Source of the DNA: Agaribacillus aureus
GTDB taxonomy: Bacteria; Bacteroidota; Bacteroidia; Cytophagales; Cyclobacteriaceae
NCBI GenBank assembly: GCA_030442055.1
Contig: JAUJEB010000001.1
Location: 558,001-622,000 of the forward strand
Direction of reading: 5' to 3'
Length of the DNA stretch: 64,000 nt
Part shown: one piece after another, positions 25,638 through 35,472 of the stretch
Numbering within the stretch: the stretch's first letter is position 1
Layout of the letters: every line of letters starts with the position of its first letter
Program-made: the position numbers and the translations under genes
Notes under the pieces: generated by a model
The model's input: the letters and a program-made list of their open reading frames with translations, nothing else
The model's database searches: none
What the model was told of the DNA's origin: nothing

Positions 25638-26546
25638 ATGCAAAACTTCACCCTAAATCAAACTGTGTTAATGGTTTTGATCATCATGCAGATCAAGACT
25701 GGTACACTGGCTCAGACACCTGTAAATACTTATAAATCTTCCGGCATAGAATTTTCCATTCCGAACGGTTGGGTAGCGCGAGAATTACAAGGATATATCA
25801 TTGCCGGAAGTTATGACGAAAAAGGTGTAATTATCATTACCCAACATCAGGAAAATGACATCGGTGCTATTATTGCTGAAGCCAAATCCGGCATACAAGA
25901 TGGTATTAGCACATCTTTACAATTGACTGGTGAAATCGACCACTTCAACGCGACGACCGTCGGGGGAACATTCGCAGGTCAGTTGGATGGATATCCTTCA
26001 AAAGCATATATCGTATCCATGATTTCTCCTTACGGCGGTGGTATTACCATCATGTCGGCAACCAATACCCAGAGCTTTTCGAACAGGTACAAAGAAATTA
26101 CTACTTCCATTAGTCAGAGCGTTAGGTTTTCGAGGCCTGATCATAGTGGGGCCATCGAAGAATGGAAAGCGCTGATCAGTGGTTGCAAGTTAAGCTACTA
26201 TAATTCCTACAACAGTGGCGGTGGAAGCGGTTATACAACCGTGATCAAAATGTCTCTTTGTGACCAGGGTTACTTTATATACAATCTCGACGATCAAACC
26301 GTACTTAACGGTCAAGGAAATCTTACTGGCGCTTATAGTTTCCAGAATAATAAAGGAAACGGATCCTGGGAAGTAATCGGACGCGGAGCAGAAGTGCTAT
26401 TACAGCTTAATTTTCACGATGGCAGGGTAAAAGCATTTTCCCTTTCCAAAAATGATAAAGGACATACTTTGTTAAACGGGGAACGCTATTTACGTACCTG
26501 CAATCCAAATGACAGTTACGCAGAAGCAAGGCCGGATTGCTGGTGA
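25638..26546 (+). CDS. Secreted two-domain protein of unknown function
   Basis: A 302-residue protein with a signal peptide (to about 26, KTGTLAQ). The N-terminal domain (about 30-165) resembles the PsbP/DcrB-like fold: YKSSGIEFSIPNGWVARE, then PSKAYIVSMISPYGGGITIM. The C-terminal domain (about 172-300) begins EEWKALISGCKLSYYNSYNS, has Gly-Ser-rich turns, MSLCDQGYFIYNLDD, and ends LLNGERYLRTCNPN, suggesting a small beta-barrel with disulfides. I do not recognise a named family. It is 52 bp upstream of the giant T9SS protein gene and probably shares its transcript. Confidence 0.7.
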   Translation: MQNFTLNQTVLMVLIIMQIKTGTLAQTPVNTYKSSGIEFSIPNGWVARELQGYIIAGSYDEKGVIIITQHQENDIGAIIAEAKSGIQDGISTSLQLTGEIDHFNATTVGGTFAGQLDGYPSKAYIVSMISPYGGGITIMSATNTQSFSNRYKEITTSISQSVRFSRPDHSGAIEEWKALISGCKLSYYNSYNSGGGSGYTTVIKMSLCDQGYFIYNLDDQTVLNGQGNLTGAYSFQNNKGNGSWEVIGRGAEVLLQLNFHDGRVKAFSLSKNDKGHTLLNGERYLRTCNPNDSYAEARPDCW

Positions 26547-26598
26547 TTGATCATACAGGATATTCCCATAAAACGCATAATGAATTAAATGGTTAATT

Positions 26599-29500
26599 AT
26601 GTATAGAACTTTACTGTTCCTCGTCATTTTGCTGGGTTCATCAAATAGCCTGAAGGCACAGATCTTCGTGCGCCAGCTGGCAAATGGCACCAACGACGGT
26701 TCTTCCTGGCAAAATGCCTTTACCGATCTACAGGATGCCCTGACCATCGCTACCGAAGGCGATGAAATTTGGATTGCCAAAGGTATTTACACGCCCGTTG
26801 TGTGTAATGGGGCTTGCGATAACGACGACAGAAATGTTTCATTTGAGATAGGTGAAGGCATCAAACTCTACGGAGGGTTTGAAGGCAATGAAAATAGTCT
26901 GGATCAAAGGGATTGGGAAGCAAATAAAAGCATATTAAGTGGAGATATAGGAATTGGCGGTGATGATGCTGACAATAGCTTTACCCTGATTACAATGAGC
27001 AACGTAACTGAAAATACAATCATTGACGGCATCACCATTACCAATGCGAATGACAACGGATCTTTTTCACTGAAAGCCGGTGGAATCTACATTCTTGCCG
27101 ACGCCAATGACAATGCCAGTCCCCGGATAGAAAATTGCAGCATTGTCAACAATTTTGGAGAGCGCACGGGTGGAATTAAAATTACTACAGCCAATAATGC
27201 CAGTATTCGGCCTCAATTCAAAAATAACAGGTTCGAAAATAACCGGACAGCATCATCGGCATTAGGCTCGGGAGGCGCCGTCAATGTCAATGTTGGTCAA
27301 GGTACTGAACTTGATGTAAGCTTTTTGAATTGCTCATTCATAGCAAACGTAGCCGGTAGCAATGGCGGAGCCATCAGCATTAATGTAACCAGTATTTTTT
27401 CAGATGTTGGAACTGATAATTTACTGGCTGTTATCGACAGTTGCCATTTCGAAAATAACCAGGTTGTATCAACTTTCGAAAGAGGGGCAGCAATATATAT
27501 CCGTGGCCTTGGAATAGGTTCAATGCAAAGCCTTATTCGCAATTCCACATTCATCGGAAATCAGTCAAGCGAAGACGGCGGCGCGATAGCTATCGAGGGA
27601 GGAAAAGACAACTTTTCATTAACCAGTAAAATATTCAATAACCATTTCCTTGAAAATACTGCTGGTAAAAATGGCGGTGCATTAATGTTACAGTCCTTTT
27701 TTAATGATGAATTTAATGTGCAAATCGCCAATAATATTTTCAATAGTAATCAGGCCCAGTCATTTGGAGGCGCCATATTCAGCAATTCATCCGATAATCA
27801 GGAAGGTAGCAAAAATGTCGATGTGATCAATAATACCTTCTCAAACAACATTGGCGCACAGGCAGGGCTAGCCATTTACAACAGTCAATTCAATGGTTTC
27901 AACGAAATGGATGTTGTCAATAATATTTTTGCCGAAAATGCGAACAACGGAGATGATGTGATAGGTAATAATGGTGGTACGGTGACCATGGGCAACAACC
28001 TGATAAAAGCGGGGTTGCCAGCCAATATAACGGACAATGGCAATAACATTTTTACCGACCCTGAATTCTTTAACATTGATCTCGGCGATTTTCATTTGCG
28101 TACCTCTTCTCCGGCTATCAATAGCGGTGACAACAATTCGGTGCTGGATGATGCCCCATTTGATTTTGATGGAAATTTAAGGATTCGCCATGAAACGGTT
28201 GATATGGGGGCCTATGAAACCGGTGCCATATTTGTCGACCAAAATGCCACCGGTAATAATAACGGTTTATCCTGGCAGGATGCCTTTGTCGATCTGCAAT
28301 CGGCCTTAGCTGCCACAAAATATAACAAGGAAATATGGGTGGCTCAGGGAACTTATTTCCCCACCACCTGCCAGGATGATTGCACGGAAGAAGAAAGGGC
28401 CATTTCATTTCACGTACCCGATAGTGTCCGGTTATTTGGCGGTTTCAACGCCACTGAAAACGAACGTGAACAGCGGAACTGGGAGCAAAATAGCACGATA
28501 CTTAGCGGTGATATCGGGATCGAAAATGACAGTACGGATAATACTTATTCTGTCATTATGATGCAAAACTCGACTCCCGGTACAACAATAGACGGTTTTA
28601 TTATTGAAAAGGGGCATGCCGACGCCAGTGGTATAGATGCCATAGGGAGCAGCAGTGGCGGAGGAATTAATGTTGAAATGTTGGGCAGCCTGTCGGCGGA
28701 GGTACACGTGCACCTCTCTAACTTAATTATACGGAATAACTTTGGTGGCGGGGGCGGAGGCATAAGAATGACCATCACCACAGGTGTATTATCCCCACAA
28801 TTCAATAATATATTATTTGAAAATAATAGTTCCTCACTTTTAAACGTGACAAGCTTCGGAGGGGCTGTCATGTTATCCAGTAACAGCTTTACAGCATTTA
28901 ATCCGGTCTTTCTTAATTGTGTATTCAAAGAAAACCGATGCGGTAATGATGGAGGTGCCTTGGCAACACTGCTTGGCAATAACACCGGAAATGCCACCTC
29001 TCCTTCACTTCGTATTGACAGTTGTGTTTTTGAAAATAATGTTGTCACGGGAGTAAATTCCCGAGGTGGGGCTATCTACAGTCGTATAATAGGCAATATT
29101 ACCACCCAAAGCATCATAAGCAATACCTTATTTGAAAACAATAAAGCAGAAGGCCACGGGGGAGCCGTTTTTGACAGAGCAAGTTTTGCTCCTGCCCTTG
29201 CTTCAAACCTTTATATCAATTGCACATTCAACAACAATCAAACAGATCAGGATGGAGGCGCCATGTATATCAGAGGCTCCCAGGAAGCGACAAATGACTC
29301 GAGGATAATTAACAGCATTTTTAACAATAACAAAGCACAATTACGCGGTGGGGCAACTTTTAATCAGGGTTCAATAAACGGAGATGGCAACAACCTGGGC
29401 GTTTGCATTCCCCAAATTATCAATAACACTTTTTTCAATAACATTGCCGAAACTGAAGGCAACAGCCTGTTCAACGAATTTGCCTCACCGGTGATTGGCA

Positions 29501-31788
29501 ACAATATCATTTGGGGAGGTAACGATCAGATTGGCAACAACAATGCCACACCGTCTCTTTTAAACAACATCGTTGAAGGCGGATACAGCGGCACGGGAAA
29601 CCAGGTCAATACCACGGATGAGGACCCTCAATTTGTTAATACAGATGCCACAGATTTCAGCGTTTCTCCATGCTCTCCGGCAATAAATGCCGGTGATAAC
29701 GACATTATCCAGCAGACCAATACCGAACTTGATTTCAATGGAAATGAAAGGGTATTTGATGAAATTGTAGACATAGGAGCCATTGAATGGAATGGTGTTC
29801 CAGCAAGACTTGATAGCATCGGGTTTAGTGTCACGCACCCATCATTCGAATCGGCTTGTGATGGCCAAATTGAAGCCGAACCTTTCAGAGGCACCCCTGA
29901 CTACAGCTTTCTTTGGAGTACTGGTGAAGCTGCGGCCTCAATTGACGCACTTTGTGAAGGAACCTATATTTTAACCGTGACAGATGCTCTGGGCTGCCAG
30001 TTCACAGATTCTGTTGAATTGATCGCCATACCCAATACATTACCGGAAATTACAAGTGATTCGATCGTCACTGCAACGGAAGACCAACCCTATGTTTACG
30101 CTATTACAGCACTGGATCCGGATACCGGGGACGCATTAACGATTGTCGCAGAAAACCTTCCGGATTGGCTTGAATTAATAGATCATGGTGATGGCACTGC
30201 TACACTTTCTGGCATACCCGAAAATGAGGATGTGGGGTTATATAACATTACTATTGTTGTAAATGACAGCCGGGGAGGAACAGATGAACAGAAATTTGAC
30301 CTGGAGGTAATAAATGTCAATGATCCTCCGGAGTTTACCAGTATACCTGACACGATCGCCCTGGTAGGCACCGAATACATTTACACCATTGAATCCCTGG
30401 ACATTGATGAAAATGATATATTAAGTATCACCATGCCCTTTGTTCCTAGCTGGTTAAGTTTTGAGGATTTGGGAGATGGCACAGCCATTTTATCAGGCAC
30501 AGCACAGCTTGAGGATGTTGGCTCCTACGCCATCTCGCTTATTGTTACCGACCTTTCGGGAGCTAATGATCTGCAATTTTTCAATTTAGTGGTTACATCC
30601 GATAATAATACGCCGGAATTTACCAGTATCCCCATAACCAGTGCAATAGTAGGTGAAACTTACAGCTACGAGATCAGCGCCACAGACGCCGATGGTCATA
30701 CCCTGGATTTCTCCATGCCTTTTGTACCCGGATGGCTCAGTTTTACGGACAACGGAAATGGCACTGCTTTGTTGGAGGGTATACCTCAGTCTGGCGATAT
30801 TGGCAACTATACCATACAAATCTTGGTGGAAGACGAATTAGGAGCTGCAACCACTCAGGATTTCGAAATTATTGTCTCAGATCCTACTGTTGTTAACGCA
30901 CCACCTCAAATTATTCCTGTTAATCTTGAAACACAGGAAGATCAAGCCTTAATAATCACACTCGACAACTTTAAAGATGGATTTGCCGACAACGAAAATA
31001 ACCCAATAAGCAAAATATATATCGAAACACTCCCTACCAATGGCATACTAACATTAAATGGCAATCAGTTGTTCCAGGGTACCGCGATCGATGCGCTGGT
31101 GGCTTTTGAATTGATCTACATTCCAAACGATGATTTTAATGGTACAGACCAATGGTTATGGAATGCAGACGACGGTGAATTAAAGGCAGCCGATGAGACA
31201 TCGTTGACGGTTGTCGTCAATCCGGTGAATGATGCACCTACCGACTTAAATATTGATAATCAAACAATTGCAGAAGATGCATTGGTAGGTGACCTGGTTG
31301 GAACTTTAACTACCCAGGATGTTGATTTGGATGATGTACATACCTACTTTCATTCCAGTGCCGGTAATGATAATGCATCTTTTTTCAACATCGAAAATGA
31401 CCAACTTGTCCTTGCCCGGCCATTGGATTTTGATCTACAAGCCACCTATGAAATTCAAATTACCGTCGAAGATTCTGCGGGCGCCAGCTTCACGGCCACT
31501 TTTACCATCGCGGTAGAGCCGGTAGAAAACGATTTGGTTACCAATGCAATTACGCCCAATGGCGATGGTAAAAACGATGAGTGGCTTATTCCTGAAATTG
31601 AAAATTGCAACAGTTGTAAAGTTGAGATCTACAATCGATGGGGACAAATGGTTTACAGTTCAATAGGGTACAACATTCCATGGGATGGCCACTTTAACCA
31701 GAAAACTTTACCTACCGGCACCTACTATTATTTAATTGATTTCAATGGGGAAAAAACAAAAACGGGAACGGTCTCTATTCTGAAATAA
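26599..31788 (+). CDS. Giant multidomain surface protein, T9SS type B cargo (beta-helix, SprB and cadherin-like repeats)
   Basis: A 1729-residue protein. Order: signal peptide (to about 20); two tandem parallel beta-helix modules (22-543 and 544-1064) with recurring Asn-rich turns; one SprB-type repeat (about 1078-1145; FLWSTGEAAASIDALCEGTY); three dystroglycan/cadherin-like domains (about 1148-1425; PSWLSFEDLGDGTAILSG and PGWLSFTDNGNGTALLEG); two further cadherin-like domains (to about 1640); and a gliding-motility-associated type B C-terminal domain (about 1648-1729; NAITPNGDGKNDEW, VEIYNRWGQMVY, LPTGTYYYLIDF). The end directs export by T9SS. A PorP/SprF gene follows after 11 bp, the usual partner of type B cargo. 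Probable surface adhesin or filament. Confidence 0.92.
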   Translation: MYRTLLFLVILLGSSNSLKAQIFVRQLANGTNDGSSWQNAFTDLQDALTIATEGDEIWIAKGIYTPVVCNGACDNDDRNVSFEIGEGIKLYGGFEGNENSLDQRDWEANKSILSGDIGIGGDDADNSFTLITMSNVTENTIIDGITITNANDNGSFSLKAGGIYILADANDNASPRIENCSIVNNFGERTGGIKITTANNASIRPQFKNNRFENNRTASSALGSGGAVNVNVGQGTELDVSFLNCSFIANVAGSNGGAISINVTSIFSDVGTDNLLAVIDSCHFENNQVVSTFERGAAIYIRGLGIGSMQSLIRNSTFIGNQSSEDGGAIAIEGGKDNFSLTSKIFNNHFLENTAGKNGGALMLQSFFNDEFNVQIANNIFNSNQAQSFGGAIFSNSSDNQEGSKNVDVINNTFSNNIGAQAGLAIYNSQFNGFNEMDVVNNIFAENANNGDDVIGNNGGTVTMGNNLIKAGLPANITDNGNNIFTDPEFFNIDLGDFHLRTSSPAINSGDNNSVLDDAPFDFDGNLRIRHETVDMGAYETGAIFVDQNATGNNNGLSWQDAFVDLQSALAATKYNKEIWVAQGTYFPTTCQDDCTEEERAISFHVPDSVRLFGGFNATENEREQRNWEQNSTILSGDIGIENDSTDNTYSVIMMQNSTPGTTIDGFIIEKGHADASGIDAIGSSSGGGINVEMLGSLSAEVHVHLSNLIIRNNFGGGGGGIRMTITTGVLSPQFNNILFENNSSSLLNVTSFGGAVMLSSNSFTAFNPVFLNCVFKENRCGNDGGALATLLGNNTGNATSPSLRIDSCVFENNVVTGVNSRGGAIYSRIIGNITTQSIISNTLFENNKAEGHGGAVFDRASFAPALASNLYINCTFNNNQTDQDGGAMYIRGSQEATNDSRIINSIFNNNKAQLRGGATFNQGSINGDGNNLGVCIPQIINNTFFNNIAETEGNSLFNEFASPVIGNNIIWGGNDQIGNNNATPSLLNNIVEGGYSGTGNQVNTTDEDPQFVNTDATDFSVSPCSPAINAGDNDIIQQTNTELDFNGNERVFDEIVDIGAIEWNGVPARLDSIGFSVTHPSFESACDGQIEAEPFRGTPDYSFLWSTGEAAASIDALCEGTYILTVTDALGCQFTDSVELIAIPNTLPEITSDSIVTATEDQPYVYAITALDPDTGDALTIVAENLPDWLELIDHGDGTATLSGIPENEDVGLYNITIVVNDSRGGTDEQKFDLEVINVNDPPEFTSIPDTIALVGTEYIYTIESLDIDENDILSITMPFVPSWLSFEDLGDGTAILSGTAQLEDVGSYAISLIVTDLSGANDLQFFNLVVTSDNNTPEFTSIPITSAIVGETYSYEISATDADGHTLDFSMPFVPGWLSFTDNGNGTALLEGIPQSGDIGNYTIQILVEDELGAATTQDFEIIVSDPTVVNAPPQIIPVNLETQEDQALIITLDNFKDGFADNENNPISKIYIETLPTNGILTLNGNQLFQGTAIDALVAFELIYIPNDDFNGTDQWLWNADDGELKAADETSLTVVVNPVNDAPTDLNIDNQTIAEDALVGDLVGTLTTQDVDLDDVHTYFHSSAGNDNASFFNIENDQLVLARPLDFDLQATYEIQITVEDSAGASFTATFTIAVEPVENDLVTNAITPNGDGKNDEWLIPEIENCNSCKVEIYNRWGQMVYSSIGYNIPWDGHFNQKTLPTGTYYYLIDFNGEKTKTGTVSILK
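26662..29790 (+). repeat. Tandem duplication of a ~520-residue beta-helix module inside the T9SS protein
   Basis: Module 1 (26662-28227) and module 2 (28228 to about 29790) are collinear. Both open with IFV-Q-A-G-N-G-SWQ-AF-DLQ-AL, continue EIW-A-G-Y-P with a C-x3-C pair, GGF, QR-W, ILSGDIG and IDG, and close with SPAIN-GDN, a DFDGN or DFNGN turn and a DMGAYE or DIGAIE ending. The conserved opening suggests a capping segment for each helix. Confidence 0.85.
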
Positions 31789-31799
31789 AAGCTACAATT

Positions 31800-32825
31800 A
31801 TGAAAAAACATTTTCTGAATTTATGTGCTCACCTCCTATGGCTTGGTTTAGTGCTTTGGCCAATACAGGTAGTTTTCGGACAGGAACAATTTCAGCAAAC
31901 CCAATTTATTTACAGCGCATTTGCCATCAACCCGGCATTTTCAGGTGTGGAGGACGTGATCAATGGACATACGGGTTTCAAAAGAATGTGGGCCGGCTTA
32001 GATGATGCCCCGACAAATTATTATGCAGGGATCCAGGGAAGTATCAGCAGTTTTAAAAATGCCATGTCAGAAAAAAGGACGCTCAGGCGAAGCAATGAGC
32101 GGTTTTATAAAAAATTAACCAACCAAAAAAACGCCTTAAGTCATGGGTTGGGTACCTATCTGTCATTTCACAAGCAGGGTGCATTCAATAAATTCAGCGG
32201 GTACCTGTCTTACGCCCTGATCTATGGTTTATCGGATGATTTTAAAATTTCAATGGGACTGGGGACACAATTTACCCGGCAAAAATTCAGACAGGATTTC
32301 ATTGTGCTTAATAATCCGGACGACGATGATGTTTATCTGAACTATCTCAATGGGGCCGGCGATATGTTTGGTATGAATCTGAATGTAGGAGCGATGATTT
32401 ATGGCAAAAACCTGTTTTTCAGTTATGCAATTCATCAACCAATGAAGATTACATCAAATGCCAACGATAATCAAGTCATTGATCCCGGGATATTCCACTA
32501 TATGATCGCTGGTTATAACATAATTATAAATCACTCCTTTACGCTTCAACCGTCCGTTTTGCTCCAGTACAATGAAAATTATGAGCTTTCGCAACATTAT
32601 ATGGCCAAGGTAAAATACAAGAATTTATTTTGGTTGGGTAGCGGATATCGCGTTAGTGATGCCATTTCAGCCATCATTGGTTTTAGTAGCCGGAATGGGC
32701 TCCTCTTCAGTTATGCCTATGAATATCATGTTGAAAATATCGGATACCAATCTAATGGCAGTCATGAAGTTACCATTGGTATGCGTATTTTCCGTGATAA
32801 TGTAAGTCAGCCTTTTTTGTGGTAA
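31800..32825 (+). CDS. PorP/SprF-family type IX secretion outer-membrane protein
   Basis: A 341-residue outer-membrane beta-barrel with a signal peptide and the family start QFIYSAFAINPAFSGVEDVINGHTGFKRMW, followed by GLGTYLSFHKQGAFNKF and a Tyr-rich barrel ending MRIFRDNVSQPFLW. PorP/SprF proteins are needed to export or anchor cargo with type B C-terminal domains. Placement 11 bp after the giant type B protein and 16 bp before the OmpA-domain gene points to a dedicated secretion/anchoring unit. Confidence 0.93.
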   Translation: MKKHFLNLCAHLLWLGLVLWPIQVVFGQEQFQQTQFIYSAFAINPAFSGVEDVINGHTGFKRMWAGLDDAPTNYYAGIQGSISSFKNAMSEKRTLRRSNERFYKKLTNQKNALSHGLGTYLSFHKQGAFNKFSGYLSYALIYGLSDDFKISMGLGTQFTRQKFRQDFIVLNNPDDDDVYLNYLNGAGDMFGMNLNVGAMIYGKNLFFSYAIHQPMKITSNANDNQVIDPGIFHYMIAGYNIIINHSFTLQPSVLLQYNENYELSQHYMAKVKYKNLFWLGSGYRVSDAISAIIGFSSRNGLLFSYAYEYHVENIGYQSNGSHEVTIGMRIFRDNVSQPFLW

Positions 32826-32841
32826 ATCCTAATGCTTAAAA

Positions 32842-34152
32842 TTGACAAATTTTATCAAACCATATCTTTTCCTGGCGCAACTATTAATGCCACTTATCGC
32901 ATTGTCTCAGCATGATTGTGAAAATATTAATCATGAATATTTAATTACAAAATTACCCCGATTCATCAACTCCAATTATGAGGAAAGCAAACCGTTCCTG
33001 ACACAGGGTAGCAATCAGCTATTTTTTGTCCGATCGTATTATCCCAAAAATTTAGGAGGAGAAAATGCCGGTGAAGATATTTGGATGTCTGAAAAGGGTG
33101 CCGATGGCCAATGGTCTGTACCAACCAATCAATATGGCCCATTGAATGATGAAGAAAATAATATCATTGCCGGCATCAAAGAAGGAAAAGATTTGACAAT
33201 ACAGCTCCTAAGCTATAACAATGGCCGAAAGCTGCGGTCCATAAAACTGGCAAAACGTGTTATGCATCCATCGCTTGACACAGTTCCCATTCCACATTCA
33301 TGGCAGGGCATCCAAATCCCGATGCATCAATACCATGATTTTTACCTGCATCCTTCTGAAAAGTATTTGTTGATGGCCATCGAACGGTATGATGGATTTG
33401 GTAAAGAAGACCTGTATGTCTATTTAAACAATGGAACAACCTGGGAAGGACCCATTCACTTAGGTAGCCAGGTCAACAGCAAAAGTATCGAGGTAGCACC
33501 TTTTTTAACCGGTGACTGCTCTCGGCTGTACTTTAGCAGCGACAGAGACGGCGGGCAAGGTGGTATGGACATATGGTATGCAGATAGATTGGATGATACG
33601 TGGAGCAACTGGACAGCGCCGCAAAACATGGGCCCAGCTATCAACTCTGAATTTTTTGACTGCTATTTTTACGAAAATAATGCCGGTCAGGCAGTATTTG
33701 CCAGCAACAGAAACTCAACTTTTGCGGATTTGTACATTGCCGAGCAAAAACCAGGGGAATTACCACCAACAATGGCACAACCAAAATCTTATACTAACCT
33801 CGTCAAACATCAAAACCGGGCTGTTAATTTTTTTACCTACGAAGTGTTTTTTAACCATGATCAGTATATCCCGGCCCCGGAAGAGAAACAATTATTAATA
33901 GCTTATCTAAATGATCTTATTGACAAGCAGGTAATTTCCATAACCATAACAGGTCATGCCGATGCAACAGGATCTTATGGTTACAATCAGGAACTTTCAG
34001 TAAAAAGAGCCTCAAATGTTGCTGCGATCCTTCGATCATTATCTATCAACAGCATAAAAACTGACATTAAAGGTCTTGGTGAATACGCACAAAAATCAGA
34101 TAAGCTGAAAGCCCTGGCAAGGAAAGTAGTCATTACCGGGCAATACAGGTGA
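32842..34152 (+). CDS. OmpA-domain protein with PD40-type repeats
   Basis: A 436-residue protein. Start is a TTG at 32842: the nearest ATG (32832) is in another frame, an in-frame stop lies just upstream, and the TTG gives a good signal peptide (YLFLAQLLMPLIALSQ). The middle has beta-propeller PD40-like repeats (YHDFYLHPSEKYLLMAI, RLYFSSDRDGGQGGMDIWYA). The last 110 residues are an OmpA peptidoglycan-binding domain (ITITGHADATGSYGYNQELS, KRASNVAAILRSL). The PD40/OmpA layout resembles PorE-type periplasmic T9SS proteins. It probably links the secretion unit to the cell wall. Confidence 0.9.
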   Translation: MTNFIKPYLFLAQLLMPLIALSQHDCENINHEYLITKLPRFINSNYEESKPFLTQGSNQLFFVRSYYPKNLGGENAGEDIWMSEKGADGQWSVPTNQYGPLNDEENNIIAGIKEGKDLTIQLLSYNNGRKLRSIKLAKRVMHPSLDTVPIPHSWQGIQIPMHQYHDFYLHPSEKYLLMAIERYDGFGKEDLYVYLNNGTTWEGPIHLGSQVNSKSIEVAPFLTGDCSRLYFSSDRDGGQGGMDIWYADRLDDTWSNWTAPQNMGPAINSEFFDCYFYENNAGQAVFASNRNSTFADLYIAEQKPGELPPTMAQPKSYTNLVKHQNRAVNFFTYEVFFNHDQYIPAPEEKQLLIAYLNDLIDKQVISITITGHADATGSYGYNQELSVKRASNVAAILRSLSINSIKTDIKGLGEYAQKSDKLKALARKVVITGQYR

Positions 34153-34307
34153 ATCAAATACTTGAAAAACAAGACTCTTAATATGGTTGTGTTTCGTTAA
34201 TTGTGCTTTATAGTAGTAGGCCCGTTTGCTTAGCTTTCTTGTTAGTGGTTATTTGTGTATAAATAAAACAATCATCCCCCAACTGAATAAGACTTTCAAT
34301 TCCAAAC

Positions 34308-35165
34308 TTAGAAATTATAATTTTTGTAATCCTTGGAAAATTCCTCTGAAGACAGAACCGGATTGACGGTTATCTGAGAATAATGGTACTGCTCGTATAA
34401 CCCATGGTTATCATAGATATCCATCTTAACCGGCACCAGCTCCTTTTTATCTATATACAGTAACATTTTAGGAGAATAGTCATTTGGTATTTTTATTTGT
34501 TGATTGGCAGCCACATCCTCATAGTCATCTACGTCTAGGTTATTTTCTAGAATCATATGAGCACTTAATTTGAATTTCTTGGCTATATCCTCAATAGTTT
34601 CACCTTGAGAAACGGTGTAGTCGATATATCTAAAATAAGGATTTATGAATGCGATAGCGTGACATTCCTTATTGTCCCAAATTATAGTTCCTTTGTTGAG
34701 CACCATATTTTCCACCTCAGATTGGTACTTGTTGCATAGAAATTCCAAAATGGAGATCACATGATCAAAACCTGATTGAAAAATTGTATGATGCTGGTTG
34801 TTTCTCATGACACCTTCCGTGGGATTAAGCTTCAAGTTGACCCATGGGAAACCGTTGGGATTAATCAGCGCCTTGTTATTATTGGTGCCTTGTACGTAAA
34901 GTACCTCCATTCCCTCTTTTGGGTATTGTTGTTTCAGGTAAACCTTGAATGGCTCCTTTTCCATTTTGGTAAAGGAGATTTGTTTGATCATCTTACCCCC
35001 TATTCTTTCCTGCTTAGTTATCGTGTAAGTCAACGAATTGATCGTTAGAGACTTTTTAAACATTTGTTTCACAATGGCATATCCTGATTCGCTATTGACG
35101 CCATCTATCAGAGGCATTGTGGTTGCAATTATCAGCAACAAAAGGAATAGGCTATTTAGTCTCAT
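34308..35165 (-). CDS. DUF1571-like secreted protein with LysM domain
   Basis: A 285-residue protein with a signal peptide (MRLNSLFLLLLIIATT). The ATG at 35163-35165 is chosen because longer in-frame starts only add residues before the hydrophobic segment. The body is DUF1571-like (LTYTITKQERIGGKMIKQIS, PFKVYLKQQYPKEGMEVLYV, ALINPNGFPWVNLKLNP, LLYIDKKELVPVKMDIYD), a lipoprotein-carrier-type fold. A LysM domain is inserted at about residues 195-240 (YTVSQGETIEDIAKKFKLS, QQIKIPND), suggesting binding to peptidoglycan. It stands alone, convergent with the OmpA gene. Confidence 0.75.
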   Translation of the reverse strand: MRLNSLFLLLLIIATTMPLIDGVNSESGYAIVKQMFKKSLTINSLTYTITKQERIGGKMIKQISFTKMEKEPFKVYLKQQYPKEGMEVLYVQGTNNNKALINPNGFPWVNLKLNPTEGVMRNNQHHTIFQSGFDHVISILEFLCNKYQSEVENMVLNKGTIIWDNKECHAIAFINPYFRYIDYTVSQGETIEDIAKKFKLSAHMILENNLDVDDYEDVAANQQIKIPNDYSPKMLLYIDKKELVPVKMDIYDNHGLYEQYHYSQITVNPVLSSEEFSKDYKNYNF

Positions 35166-35420
35166 ATTTTTAAAGACAAAATTGAAGGCGGAAGGTAACC
35201 ACAAAAAATGAAATATTACTTTTTTATTCAAAAAGCAAATACAAACCAATCTACCTTATCACATGTTAATTGTTATTTTCGTGTTTGACGACCAAACAGA
35301 TAAGACCGTATCGGCAATAAAAATATATAGCCATGGATTCCAATACGCCATATTTTGATCTTCATTTCTAATCTAAGTGCGTATCTGGGCATATGGTCAT
35401 AACGACCTGTATATTAAGAA

Positions 35421-35458
35421 AAAAATAAGCCCACTCCTACCACAATTATAAGTGGGCT
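35421..35458 (-). terminator. Intrinsic terminator after the 35473 lipoprotein gene
   Basis: AGCCCACT (35428-35435) and AGTGGGCT (35451-35458) form a perfect 8-bp stem with a 15-base loop. On the minus strand the stem is followed by TTATTTTTTT. It lies 15 bases after the stop codon of the 35473-36612 gene. The remainder of the 35166-35420 gap shows no gene. Confidence 0.8.
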
Positions 35459-35472
35459 CCATTTAAGCCAGT

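Noticed and set aside
28118-29048. Minus-strand ORFs up to 167 codons within the giant T9SS gene
   Set aside because: Shadow frames caused by the repetitive Asn/Gly-rich beta-helix coding sequence.
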